Positions 1-12,300 of a DNA stretch of 64,000 nt are shown here, piece by piece. Position numbers and translations under genes: made by a program. Source of the DNA: Paraescarpia echinospica (lineage: Eukaryota; Annelida; Polychaeta; Sabellida; Siboglinidae); NCBI GenBank assembly GCA_020002185.1, contig CM034534.1:10904527-10968526 (forward strand), written 5' to 3'. Position 1 is the first letter of the stretch. Every line of letters starts with the position of its first letter. The notes under the pieces are model-generated. The model did no database searches, had not been told where the DNA came from, and saw only the letters and a list, made by a program, of their open reading frames with translations.

Positions 1-1737
1 CTTAATTTTACGTGGTCAATATATTTATGAATTGTATCAACGGAATGATGACATTTTCTTTGCCGAGCTGTGCCAAGTTATGAGGACTTTCAGTGACCAG
101 TGTAAGAAGTGAAATGTTCTGTTTGGCGTATGGATGTGGAAGAACATTCGTCCATGTGTACCGCTGTCTACGCCCGTGACTGTCGTCATCAATTTCCGAT
201 ACATGTGGATACTGTTTGCCAGAACCACACATTCATGGAATCATACCTACAGTGACATAGTGTCCCCTTTTACAAAAAAATATAAACACGATTATCACCC
301 TGAAAAGTTCAAGTGAAATAGATAATAGTTTGAATACATTTGATTGACTTTAATCGTTACATATAGCTGGGACAACTTCCGAAAATGTAACTTGCCTGAT
401 GTGAAGGTAAAAATAATTATTCTGATGATTTCACCAAAACAAGACATCTGCATAAACAAGCCAGATGTCATTGTTGATACTAAATTATATATTTTTATAA
501 ATCAATCAGAAATAAGACATGCAACAAATCACATTTAGGAGGGTCTTTTTAAACAGTGGGAGTTATTTTGTTAAAGAATCTAATCTTGCAGATGAGCGAC
601 ACTTTCTTATCAGCACGTTTTGGCCGCCAGTCACACCCAGAAAATATCTGATACTTCTGTTGTTCATGCTATGACCCTGAGATTCATAACACTGTTTGTG
701 TCTTTCATGTTTCCTTGTCAAAGAAAACTGATCCTACATCTGTGAATGCCATTCAAGCCTCAGGGGGCATTCAATCAATCCCATCATCCTTCAGTGTTTT
801 TCTGCCCCCAGCCATATACATCTTGTGCTATCTGCTGTCGTTTTTACTTGCTCTCTTGGCCATAAACAACAACATCCTAGTACAGGCTGTCATTTTCACT
901 TTTCACTGTGATTGACAGCTGCTGCCATGTGATCTGTGCAAAATTAATGTTTGTAATTCCTGGAAGGAATTTGACCCAAACATAAATGATTACATTAGAT
1001 GCTGTCAAACAAAGTTTGCTGGTCCTCCATTAATTCAACATGCTGAAACGAATTTGGTGGGGAAATGTTGAATATGGTTAAAAAACTTTTGGAGAAGATG
1101 TTGGACACGCACAACAAGGAGTTCAAATGTAAGGATCACCCACGTAAAAGGATCAATTTTAAAATCAACGGTTTGGCATTAGAAATGAAAAGAGCAAGTA
1201 GATTATTTGATTCCAATGGAACGGCTGCTTGCTACGTCAGCAACAATGTTTGTCTTAGTTGGAGATACCATGTCTCGTGTCTGCATTGGTTTTGGACAAA
1301 AATGTCTGTGTTAATGCTGCTTCATATTGTGTGTGAGGGTGCAAATTTAACCAAACCAGTCACTTAAAGAGTACATAGATTTGTTGAGGTTATGTTTTAA
1401 TGCACCAGAACGTGCGATAAACCAATAAATTGCCTGAAGGTATCACGAAACGTGTAACACGCTCAGTTCAGTCGACAATTATTATGCCACGTGCCTAGAC
1501 ATGTAAATAGTTGTTGGAATAAAAACAAAGGATATTGAATGCCCTGGGAAAAACAAGATAACGTATTGACTAGCATGTAGGTTAATCTTTTTTAAACAAC
1601 ATGTACCCCTGTACTCAGGTTGTGTTGGAACACTAGGTTTTGTAGACAGTATTATTTATTTAGTAAAATTGGTAATGCCTAGTCATAGGTGCAAATAATC
1701 ATTGTATAAGCATATACACGTGCAATTGTAAGAACAA
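1..1737. other. AT-rich intergenic DNA without recognisable genes
   Basis: Only short ORFs with no recognisable domain occur here on either strand. I see no splice-bounded coding segment, RNA gene or clear repeat. It is probably intergenic sequence upstream of the nuclear receptor gene. Confidence 0.5.
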
Positions 1738-1741
1738 TAAC

Positions 1742-2141
1742 TAGACGGTGGAACCGTCCCATTAAGGTCACTTTGGGGACTGGACAAGTCACCTGTATAG
1801 TGAGGTGACGACATTAGCGGGAGTATATTTTGTTTTATTCTTTGTGGTATATAGAAAACATTTTGGGTAGTCCTACCATAGTCCTAATTGTGGGTTGGCT
1901 GCATTACGGAGGTGACTTTAATTGTGAGTTGGCTGTATTATGGAGGTGACTTTAATTGTGAGTTGGCTGTATTATGGAGGTGACTTTAATTGTGAGTTGG
2001 CTATATTACGGAGGTGACATTAATTGTGAGTTGGCTGTATTAACGGAGGTGACTTTAATAGTGAGTTGGCTGTATTACGGAGGTGACTTTAATAGTGAGT
2101 TGGCTGTATTTCAGAGGTGACCATAAAGTGAAGTTTGACTG
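1742..2141. mobile_element. Tigger/pogo-like non-autonomous element, copy 1
   Basis: The right end reads as a reversed CAGTCAAACTT-type terminus, the usual start of Tigger/pogo inverted repeats. The interior holds 'aggtgac'/'aggtcac' segments that recur in three other places (about 4,138-4,315, 14,232-14,395 and 15,564-15,690). No transposase is present. The interior was expanded by a 35-bp tandem array. The left boundary is approximate. Confidence 0.5.
1885..2130. repeat. 35-bp tandem repeat, 7 copies, inside the Tigger-like element
   Basis: Seven consecutive units of about 35 bp, each reading roughly TAATTGTGAGTTGGCTGTAT followed by TA(T/C)GGAGGTGACTTT. Units begin near 1885, 1920, 1955, 1990, 2025, 2061 and 2096. 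One unit is 36 bp. Each unit carries one GGAGGTGA segment that resembles a nuclear receptor half-site (AGGTCA-like). Confidence 0.85.
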
Positions 2142-2297
2142 AACATGTTTTATTGTTAAATTATATGATAAAATCGATAGATTAAAAAAAATTTAATTAA
2201 GTAAATATCAGACATGTTGATGTAAAGTGTCTTTATTCATAGTCAATGTATTCCTCAGTGGAAGTAAGTTAAACAACAGTAGTTTTCGTCAATTCTT

Positions 2298-2753
2298 CAG
2301 GGGTCAGCCCACTGTTGGTTTTCCCATAGGCGACCATGTTAACGTTTTGTCTGATTATAAGAAAACGTGACCTATAAAATGTCTTAAACTTCTCACCTGG
2401 TGTTGTCATTATCTCATTGACATGCCAATAGATTTTAACAAAAATTGCGCACTTCCAGCTCTCGTAAAATGCCTGTATGTGTGACACCCATCAATATTTA
2501 CAAATGCCGGCAAGAATTACTCCGCAAACAGGTCACACAGGCACATTGCTGCCAAATATCCTTCCGCTTATTCAAATCATCTAGAAATCCAACATTTTAC
2601 AGTCAACACCTTCTACAATCACACATGAAAATCTCCCTACTCAAATGCACTTATGTCACAGCATGTGGATTTTGTAAAAAATCATTTCTCAAAAATACAC
2701 TGCATTTTTCTTTGTGTGCAACGGACAGGAAGTCTAACTAGAACATGACCCCT
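2298..2753. mobile_element. hAT-like MITE, copy A
   Basis: About 455 bp that recur in diverged form at 4,920-5,364 in the same orientation. Shared blocks include CTCTCGTAAAATGCCTGT, CCAAATATCCTTC and ACAGGAAGTCTAACT. The ends read CAGGGGTCAG and TGACCCCT, a short inverted terminus of hAT style. No transposase is encoded. Assignment to hAT rests only on the termini. Confidence 0.5.
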
Positions 2754-2759
2754 TCAGCT

Positions 2760-4130
2760 TGTCTGTACGTCTAGTGTGTTCGATTGTGTAATATTTATGT
2801 TTTAATTTCTTTATATCTTGTAATATTGGTCATAGTAGTTGGATGAAGGGAAGCCTGGTCCCCCAATTATTTTGAGTGGAGGTTTGAGTACACGTTATCC
2901 CCCAATATGTATGAGACCATAGACTTTGGCACCTAACATTCAACATCTTCCAAAGCCGATGTGATAAAGTGACAATACACACCAGAGGTTTGTAGAAATA
3001 TATATTTCATGGGAAGTTTGCATCCAGTAAACAATAATGTTTTGTATAGGTTTAAGCATCACTGTTCTGTTTAGAATACAATCAGATATCACTGATATTA
3101 TTTATTGGAGAATACAGATGGTGGGTGGACAGTGATGGTTTATATCTGAATCAACCCAGTCACGTAAATCAACATCTACAATCTTGAAGGTCAATAGTTG
3201 TGGGGAATGCAAAAACGGTGTTTTTCAATAACAATCCACTTGCGATGTTGGATCACTCTTTGTCATCGGACACATTAATAAAGGAAAGAATAAAGGCAGT
3301 TTTGTGTTTATCAACATATCAAATGTTGCACAGCTCATATAAAGTGGCAAGAACAACAGCAGATCAAATGACAAGACATCTGTCTCCCACGAACACAGTG
3401 CAAATAAAAACATTTATAACTGGGTAACAGATCCGTTACGATGACGATGCATACTTAATTGTGACACGAATCCATATAGAATAACCATTTCTTTATCTGT
3501 ACTAATAGATGTGCAAAGTAATCGAAACGCTACATGTGATAGATTAGTGTATAAATAAAACAAAGTGAAATTACTTTTCCTTTCTAAAAAAGATACCACA
3601 GACACACATATATATATCAGGCAGAATATCATTTACAAATAGTGCACCATTTATACAGGAAATATTATTTATTAGTTTCTCATTCAGACTGCTTAGAGGA
3701 GCCTTGTGCTGTTAATCATTAAAGAAATCATAAAAAGAAATGTATCTGGAGAGATTTTGGAGACGGAAGGATGTAAACAAGGTTAACATGCAACAGTACT
3801 ATGTAAAAATAGATTATTTTTAAAGCCATCCTTTTTGACAATATTATTGAAACAAATTATGTGTAAAGATGATTATGTTGCGTATTGCAGTGTTTTGGTT
3901 TAATAGTGGAATACCAACATTGTACCATAAGTAATTTGACAGGAATGGTTTTGTATCTTCACAATTTTCACTTAAAAGAAGCTGAAACAAACACTAAATC
4001 AGTGATAGAGGTAGAGAGTGATCCAGTCTAATAACTCATGACATCCTTACTGTAGACTGTAAGCATGCAACATGTAAACATTAAGGAAACACCGAAGGTT
4101 AGGCATTAATGGTCACATTGACAGAGTACT
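2760..4130. other. AT-rich intergenic DNA
   Basis: No coding segment, RNA gene or repeat could be supported in this stretch. The ORFs are short and overlap on both strands as expected by chance. Confidence 0.45.
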
Positions 4131-4137
4131 GTGGAAC

Positions 4138-4315
4138 TTCATTATAAAAGCCACCCTCCAGATTGGGCCGAACTGATCTGAATAGTGAGGTGACCGCATT
4201 AGTGGAACTCAATTCTTATACTTTACCGTAATGAAAATAATCTGGGCCTGTCCCAGGACAACCTTAGTTGCGAGGTGGCTGCATTACTAAGGTGACCTTA
4301 AAACAAGGTTTGACT
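4138..4315. mobile_element. Tigger/pogo-like non-autonomous element, copy 2
   Basis: Contains AATAGTGAGGTGACCGCATT, a GAGGTGGCTGCATTACTAAG segment and ends GGTGACCTTAAAACAAGGTT then TGACTA, the reversed form of a TAGTCAAACC terminus. Same family as the element at 1,742-2,141. Confidence 0.5.
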
Positions 4316-4919
4316 ATATTTACCTACCATTTGGCAAGGGACCCTGAGTGGTCGGCAGCTACAGTTTTGAATCCACCAGAATAAGTTATTACAAATGCTG
4401 TTACTTTCCAGGAACCAATATTGACATCAATCATCTGCCAGGTAACTCAGTAGGATGCACCCACCCGGGAACATCTTCCCAGGGTGTTTCCGTAATACAA
4501 AGAACTGCTCGGAAAATGTTCACCCGTGTATATTACTTGCGGTAAATGAGTCAGGTAGAAGCCTGCTGAACTGAAATGACCAATCTGAATAGATAAATTA
4601 GTGCTGGTGTTTTGCGCAACACCTCCTTGTTTTGGTGGCAAACTTTGGTGTTAATTACAGGTGATTAATGCCAGCTATTAATAAGGTCTTGAGTCATGGT
4701 CCTGCTGTATCAGTAACTCGGCTGAGAGCCAACAAAACACTGACATCACTACTGGATAGTAGAGGCAGCCATCTTGGGCCTGTAAGGATGGGGGTCACTG
4801 GGTATGTTCCAGTCCAGTTAGGGATCACATGTGTTTGCCAGACCAGGCTGCTGTATGACCCTGGCTGGCTCCCACTGGAGGTCAATCAGTGCGTTTCCTG
4901 TGTAGCAGGGTGGTGGGTG

Positions 4920-5364
4920 AAGGGGTCAGTCTACAGTTAGTTTTACCCATTGGTTGCCATGTTAGCCTTTTCTATGATTATATTAAAAAAACGTGACCTA
5001 CACAAATTCTTAAACTACTTACCTCCTGTTATCATCATCTCATTGACAAGCTGGTCGAGTTTAGTCAAAATTTTGTATTTCTAGCTCTCGTAAAATGCCT
5101 GTCAATATTTATGAAGGGATGCAGGCAGTACTCTGGCTAAAGGGTCAAATAGCCTAATTGCTACCAAATATCCTTCTGCTTAGTAAAATCGGCTAATAAA
5201 AATACACAATTTTACTGTCAACAGGTTTTACAATCACACCTGGATATCTGACTACTCAAATGCAATTATGTCAGAGCATGTTAATTTTGTAAATCATATC
5301 TAAAAAATACACTGCCCTTTTTTGTCTGTAACAAAACAGGAAGTCTAACTGGGGCATGACCCCT
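4920..5364. mobile_element. hAT-like MITE, copy B
   Basis: Direct-orientation relative of the 2,298-2,753 element, with the same order of conserved blocks and several indels. The ends read AAGGGGTCAG and CATGACCCCTG. By eye it is clearly diverged from copy A, so the two insertions are old. Confidence 0.5.
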
Positions 5365-5369
5365 GAAGT

Positions 5370-5699
5370 CTGAGAGGTGAATCATACCCAGCAAGGGTCT
5401 TTGTGTGGGGTTGGGAGATAGATGATTATAGGTCAGCTGGCTGGAGCATTGGGGCCTGTGCTGTGCATGTATAAAATTATGTGGGCTGCAGTGTGTGGGG
5501 GGTGGTGGGTGGGGGGACAGCTTAGCCTCATTGGCTGGCTGTGATAATAGCTGGCCAGTGGACTGTCACACTGTCAGTGGTAGTAGAATCACAGGGGTGG
5601 ACTTTGTGTTTGTATCAGTGACTGCTGAGTGGAGTCAAGGCGTGGCTGCATGCACAAGCCACCCCCTGGTCATACTCACAGATAGGAGCAGTATGCTTG
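5370..5699. other. G-rich intergenic segment
   Basis: Contains GTGTGTGGGGGGTGGTGGGT-type G-rich runs near 5,490-5,515 but no recognisable gene. It lies directly upstream of the proposed receptor promoter block. Confidence 0.35.
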
Positions 5700-6272
5700 A
5701 GTGACTGCCTCGCCAGTGTTATCACCACAGGATTGTTGACTTCAGTTCCACCAGCGCCCACCAGACGGAGAGGCGCTATTTCTGTCCTAGCCGTGTAGAT
5801 CGAAGCAGCAGTGAAACGCACAGCCCAGTCGGTTGGCGCTAGTGTCAGTGTAAACGTGTGTGTGCGCGCCGCGTGTGCGTATGTGTGCATTCCGCTAGCC
5901 GGAGCAAGCATTCCCACGGTGACCAGGGTAATAGTGGCATCAGGGTAACTGGAGTCAGGGTAACAGGGTGTGCACATCATCGTAGATTGTGTACAACGCG
6001 CTTGGATATATTCGGATGTTTATGACTGACAACGCAACGCCGCCACAGTGATTCTCTGAGTGTGTGTGTGCGTAGTGCCGTATACTGTACACTGCACACT
6101 GCAACAGGGTATTTTTAAACTCCTCGCTGCGCCTCGCTGATGAAGCCGGGATTTATCTTCTGTTGTCAGCTTGCGTAACTAGCTAGCAGACATCTTGTTG
6201 CGACACATTCTGCCTGTCGCAGGCAGAGTCACTCGCAGGCAGAGTCACTAGACTATCACGGCCTCAACCGCC
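5700..6272 (+). promoter_or_regulatory. Putative promoter and 5' UTR of the nuclear receptor gene
   Basis: Base composition rises from AT-rich flanks to a CpG-containing block (for example GTGTGCGCGCCGCGTGTGCG near 5,860) that ends at an ATG in a good context (CCGCCATGT). No TATA box is evident, so a dispersed, CpG-type promoter is inferred. The exact start of transcription cannot be seen. Confidence 0.4.
6217..6248 (+). repeat. Perfect 16-bp tandem duplication in the 5' UTR
   Basis: The 16-mer TCGCAGGCAGAGTCAC occurs twice back to back (6217-6232 and 6233-6248), 24 bp before the proposed start codon. Confidence 0.8.
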
Positions 6273-6339
6273 ATGTCCGCACAGGGAGTTATGTACAACC
6301 AAGGCGATGGAGACAGGGGTATTACCCCACTGTTTTCAG
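6273..6339 (+). CDS. HR96: Nuclear receptor coding exon 1 (candidate)
   Basis: Starts with ATG in a CCGCC context and encodes [20 protein letters not shown] followed by FS and one base of a glycine codon. The donor is G|GTAAG. The phase-1 end exactly completes the GGA codon that opens the exon at 37,776. Chosen because of phase match, donor quality and the GC-rich block just upstream. A different upstream exon cannot be excluded, because the intron is 31 kb long. Confidence 0.55.
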
Positions 6340-9300
6340 GTAAGAATCATGCCATTTGTTTCATATCCACACATGTGGCTTGCATTGTGCAATACAACCA
6401 GCAGTGTCATTTTAGTAGCCTGTGATTTTATGACAGTTTCAAATTCCTGGCTAGCAGTAATCACATGTGCAGCATTTTACTGTGATTTGCAATTTACGAC
6501 GGGTGTTTTTTTGGTCATCTCTGTGTTGTGTAAGATTGGACACTGATGTGAACTGACGCATAATGACATACCATATGTCGCCATGATGTAGTGACTCCGA
6601 AAATCATGTTGAATTATTAACTGAAATTGTTTGGTTTTAGTTTTACTTCACTTGGCGACTCAGTTTTTTGCCAAATTATTTGTAGCTTTGGTTCATTTAA
6701 AAACTTCTAGTGTGTAGGCCCTAAATGATATTATGTTGTTGCTGGTGAACACATTTTCATGTGCAGATTCAACCCCAACACTGCAAATTAATATTCAGCA
6801 TTTGGCAATTGTAAACTCGCAGTGAGTGGCATGTAATTTATGTGGACATATATTTCTATGGCGTCGGTGAGCATGCCTGCCCGCCAGTGAGCATGCCTGC
6901 CCGCCCGCCGTCTTTTGGGTTTACTGTCTCCCATGGTGCAGAAGCGGTTTTTATGGAGGGGATGAAGTAATTTCAGGGTCATTCAAGCTCCCTTTGATGG
7001 TGAATATTTGTGGTGCTTCCCCAAATTACTGATTCCTGGCGTCAGCTGGCTAAGAGTCCGGGCGATCATTCCCAGTCGCTCAGTTGTTCTTTTTGTACGG
7101 TTCCCAGTTTGAGTTATTCGTTATTCCGTGCCATGCTAGAGCCATTCTGGATGACCAAGTTACTTCATACTAAGATCTCTTCCAGATATTTGCCAATCAG
7201 AATCTTAACATCAACAGTTTATTTATATTTAACAACAAGCTATTTGTTGTGGGATAGTTTTCAGTGATGACACAATATTTTTGTCTGTCAACGTTGTTAC
7301 CCAATTTACTATGGTTGTAAATAGACATGTGCCAGTTAAAATCTTCAGTTATATAACATTTTTTTAAATGTTTTAATTCACAAAGCAGTTATTTGTTATG
7401 GAGATAACATTCAGTGGTGACACTATAGTTTGACAGTGTCCACATTGTTACCGTACAATGATTGCCAGTAATAGATTTATGCTAAATAGCTAAATTTAAA
7501 TTGTTTGTTTATATTCAGATTTATGCAGATGACAATCTTAATGCTTATTTATTTTTTTATTTAAATTCACCCAGCCATTTTCAGTATCGATACAGTAACT
7601 TTGTTGGTCAATATTGTTACTATAATATGCTTAATTTGCTTAAATAGGTTTGTGCCAAATAAAATCTTAACTCAAACCATTAATTTACAACCAAGTTGTT
7701 TGTTGTAATAATAATTGTCACTGATGGTACAATATTTTGTCATTTAACAGTTTGTTGAGTTTTGTTTTAAATAGTTTTATTGTGCAAATTAAATTGCTAG
7801 GTCCTATAGCAAATTTATTTGCGTAATATACGTGTGACATTACGGTTTATGTAAGTTAACAAACGTAATGACCAAGACCAATTTTTGTAACCATTTAAAC
7901 AAATGTATACATTTGTTTTATTAAAACGATTGCGTCGATGTTATTTAAACCATTCACTCATTACTTATTTGTAAATAAAAAATCGGATCCGTAACGAAGT
8001 TGGCCAGCTGAGGAAGCATCTTCAGCATTGGCAACATGATTTGCAGAACATTTCTCAAATGTCAGAAACACTGTAATTTACTCCCAAACTTGACACTTCG
8101 ATTCGGTGTGTTGAACCGTCTCTGCTCTTCCATGAAAATGCCACGGAGGGTCATTGTCAAAATCGTCAGCAACCCATAACACGGAACTCTGGCATGTATC
8201 GTTAAGCATAAATGAATAATCGGTGTTGATTTGTGGTTAAACTTGAAGCGATGCGTAAGAGGAGAGCTTTACCTACGGGTTTGCACCGACTGACTCTTGC
8301 TGAGTTCCACTGTATGCGGTCGGTGAGTTACTGGCAAAGACGACTGAACTGCCAAACAGCTGCCTCAGTTTTATTTATCATCCCACCGGTGACATCCGAC
8401 TGCTGTACATTCTTCCCATTGCTTTTTCCTCTTGCTTTATGTGGTGATTCGAAACACAACCGGTATTGCATACAGATAAGGTTGTCGAGTTGAGATTCGT
8501 GTAATGTTTTCATAGCGTGTGGCCAGTTTAAGATGTTGCTTTTTAAGCTACATATTGGTGAAACTGGAAGTGTATATGGGGTCTTCTAGTTTATGTTTGT
8601 TAGATTTAATTAATTCGTTTCGTGAAACTGTATTGGCTGAATTAGTGTCAGTTGTAGTAAGAGTATAATTCAGTCAAAACTTTCTCATGTGTGTGCATTG
8701 CAACACATGCGCATGCATGCTTGTGCACGCACGCGCACACACACACCAAAAATATTACCGGAAAACTGAAATCAAACATATAATGTTCAGATACATTCAA
8801 ATTATAGCAGTGTCACTGATATCAATTTATATTGGAGCAACCTGGTGGCGACTGCGAGAGGTTTTTGGGTGATGTGTCATGGGACGACTATGTCACCATG
8901 GATGACGGGACACTCACAACGAACACTGTTGGCGACAACTGGGAGGCTGTGATTGTCTCCCAGGTATGAGGAGAGTCGTTGGAGGAGGAGGTGGATGACA
9001 GCGAAGACGACAAACCAGAGACACTCCTGTTTTCACAGCGAGGGACGCATTGCTGCAGATCAAGGACATTGTAGGCTTCGCTCTGAGTGCAAACGATGCA
9101 CCACTGCTGGACGCAGCATCGACGGTGCAGGACTTGCTGCAGGGACACTGCATTAGGCAAGCTGCCCTTGCAGAGCAGACGGCCATTACAGATTTCTTCA
9201 AGCCGCAGTGAGCTGTCATGTCGTGATGAACACTGATGTTGACTTTTTGAAAGGTGGTGGGCGTAATTGTTTGATTTTGTGTTATCCATACAGGTGTATT

Positions 9301-12300
9301 TGTTTTTTATATAAAATGTGTGATTTTAAAATGTGTATGTTTCTTATTTGTAGTGCACATACCTCACTGATATGTTTATTTAAAGGGCCCCTGTATGTAT
9401 TTTTTTAGTTACAGCTTTATATTATATATACAGTATCGTTCACACATTTCTGAAATATCCATCTACAGCCAAAATATCACCACTTCAAAAAGTCTGTCCC
9501 TCCGATGAGGGGACACCTGCAATGTTGGGACACTTTTGCTTGGATACAGGAGTGTCCGCTGAAGGCAGGGACTACTGTACATACATCAGATTTGGTCAGA
9601 TCGTGTCAGTGCACGTTGGTGACAGTTTGGAATCAGATTCTTCATTCGCACCATTTAAATAATTAATTCCTTACGAGAGACTGATGGGACTTCAGTAGTA
9701 ATGTTAGATAATGTCCCGAGTTAGCTGTTTGTGAACCACAGACTTATTTACATGTGCGTCATATCCATATTAATAGCAGAAGAGATTCTGTAAAAAAATG
9801 TTGGTAGAACTGAATCACCTTCATTCTCAGTAAAACAAGTCTGTAGAACAGTGTCAATTTCAATCTCGGTAAAGTAAATCTATGTAGGAGTGTCACTTTC
9901 AGACTCGGGGAAATAAGTCTCTGTAGAACAGTGTCATTTTCAGTCTCGGAAGAAAAAAAATCACTGTAGAACAGTGTCACTTTCAGTCTCAGTAAAACAA
10001 GTTTGTAGAACAGTGTCACTTTTAGTCTCAGTTAAATAAGTCTCTGTAGGACAGTGCCACTTTCAGTCTCAGTGAAATAAATCTCTGTAGGGCAGTGTCA
10101 CTTTCAGTCTATGTAATCCAGTGGTGAAGTTTGGCATTGATATAGAGGATGCTTTATAAACTGTAAGGGAAGAAGAATCAGTCTCTTGAGTCTGGCTCTG
10201 CCTTGTGCCCTGTCTCAATAGAACTAACTCTGAAGAAGAATCAATCTCTTGAGTCTGGCTCTGCCTTGTGCCCAGTCTCAATAGAACTAACTCTGACGAG
10301 GAATCAATCTCTTGAGTCTGGCTCTGCCTTGTGCCCTGTCTCAATAGAACTAACTCTGAAGAAGAATCAACCTCTTGAGTCTGGCTCTGCCATTCAGGCA
10401 TAGAGAAGCTTCTCTGTAGAACACAATCTCATCTGCAGATCACATAGAAGAGACCCCCCTTTGGTAGCCATGCATGGCAAATTTTAGGGCAAAACCCAAA
10501 CACCAGATACAAGACTTTTGTTAAATCCGACAACAGAACGATTATCAGTTTCAAAGTGAATAAACACCATACTCCTACAGCAGTACAGCAGTGCACATGA
10601 TTACCCAATCTTTGGCAGATACACCAGTCAGTGTATACTGGTGCGCAATATTGTTTTGTGCCTATGTCTGCCTGGGTGTTCACTGGCAGCCGATGCTGGT
10701 GAAGATGTGTACAGCTGCCACCTAGACAGGGCTGGCAAGGAGATGGACTGGGCCTGGGGCAGAGATGGATCTCTCCCCTGGGAGAGGGCCTGGCTCTGAT
10801 GCCATCACTGCACTTAGTTGATGGTGACTCCACATCTAGCCCCTTCTCCCCTTGGGCCATTCCAACACACGGGTCTGTCTTAGGGAGTCTCCCTATTTAT
10901 TGTCCATTCTGGCTCTGGCTCTTTTACACATCTGTGTTATTAATGCCAGTGCTTTTATTTTGGGTTAACAAACACTACCGGTGAATAGAAATATGCATTC
11001 AAGTAAAGACATTAAAATATATAAATATAAGGTATAAGTATAAATCAGTCAAAATAGAAATCGGTAAGATTGAAATAACATAAATCAGTTAAAATGTATA
11101 GTCTAAAGATATAAATTAAATCAGTTAAAATACAAATAAGTAAAATATATTAACTAGATAAAATATGTTCATTAGGTATATAATGTATTTTATGTTAAAA
11201 ATACGTAGTAAATAATTAAATAGGGGCCTACACAAATAGGGTATAACTTTGTTAGAGTTGTCATTATATAATATGAAGTGATCTTGTTCTTCTGTATCAT
11301 AAGGTATGTGGTTAATATTACTACAGTTGTATACAACATTCTATGTTAGTTGACGACTACTGGGTTAAATTACTGCTGTCAGTTACAGTTACACAGCATA
11401 GTAAAATCCAATTACACTTAGTGTGCATTTCAAAAAATCAATTACAAGTGTACAATTACAGCAGTTCAAAATGTCAGTTAAAATGCTGCCTAAACTGGCA
11501 GTTGGAATAATTTGTAGGTTGCCAAGCAGTACATTGTTTTACAAAGGAATATTACATGAACCGTTACTGCTCAGTTTTAGACAGGATTTTAGATGATTTT
11601 AGATGAATTCATGCATTCTTTGGTTCAAGTACAATTTTTATGCAATGAAAATTCTTAACAATTTACAATCTTCTTAAAAGATTGTTGTTTCAGGTCATTG
11701 TGTAGGGAACTGCAGTATAGGAAAATCTTACATGACAGGAATGAAGTTTATTAGTCAGTATTCATGTATCTGTTCTTTCCTAACTCCAATTCCATAACTT
11801 TGTTTAAAATTAACATAAACAAATTAACCGCGCAAACAATAGATTGTGGTCAGTCACAATATCAAAAGAGAGAACTGGTTTATTTTATCCTGACTAGTTT
11901 ACCGGTGTCGATTGTTATTTAACAAATGTACACGCCACAAAACAAACCAGCTTTATGCCCCAACCTCCGGGCTGTTATGCGTATTGCGTGAAAACATCAT
12001 TGCGGTTTGCTTCATAATGAATATGTTATTTTTACAGTGATTCTCCTGATCGGTCATGTCGTTTGGTTGTCATTTTACCGTCTGACATTCCACTTTCGTG
12101 GAATAACAGTCCCTGCCATCTGCTACTATCTGCTCATGAATCGCCTATTGTCAGTGGTAGCCAGGGGAAATATCTGCACTGCAAACAACAGCAACACCGG
12201 CCATAAGCTGTAGGGGGGGGGGGGTTCATTCCTGATCTTGTGTGTTTTCACTGGGTGTTTCTTGTATAATGTTTTTGTTACATTTGATTTGTGATGTAAG

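Noticed and set aside
10069..10401. Repetitive 110-codon ORF
   Set aside because: Produced by a 63-bp tandem repeat whose length is a multiple of three; both strands are open, so there is no evidence for a protein.
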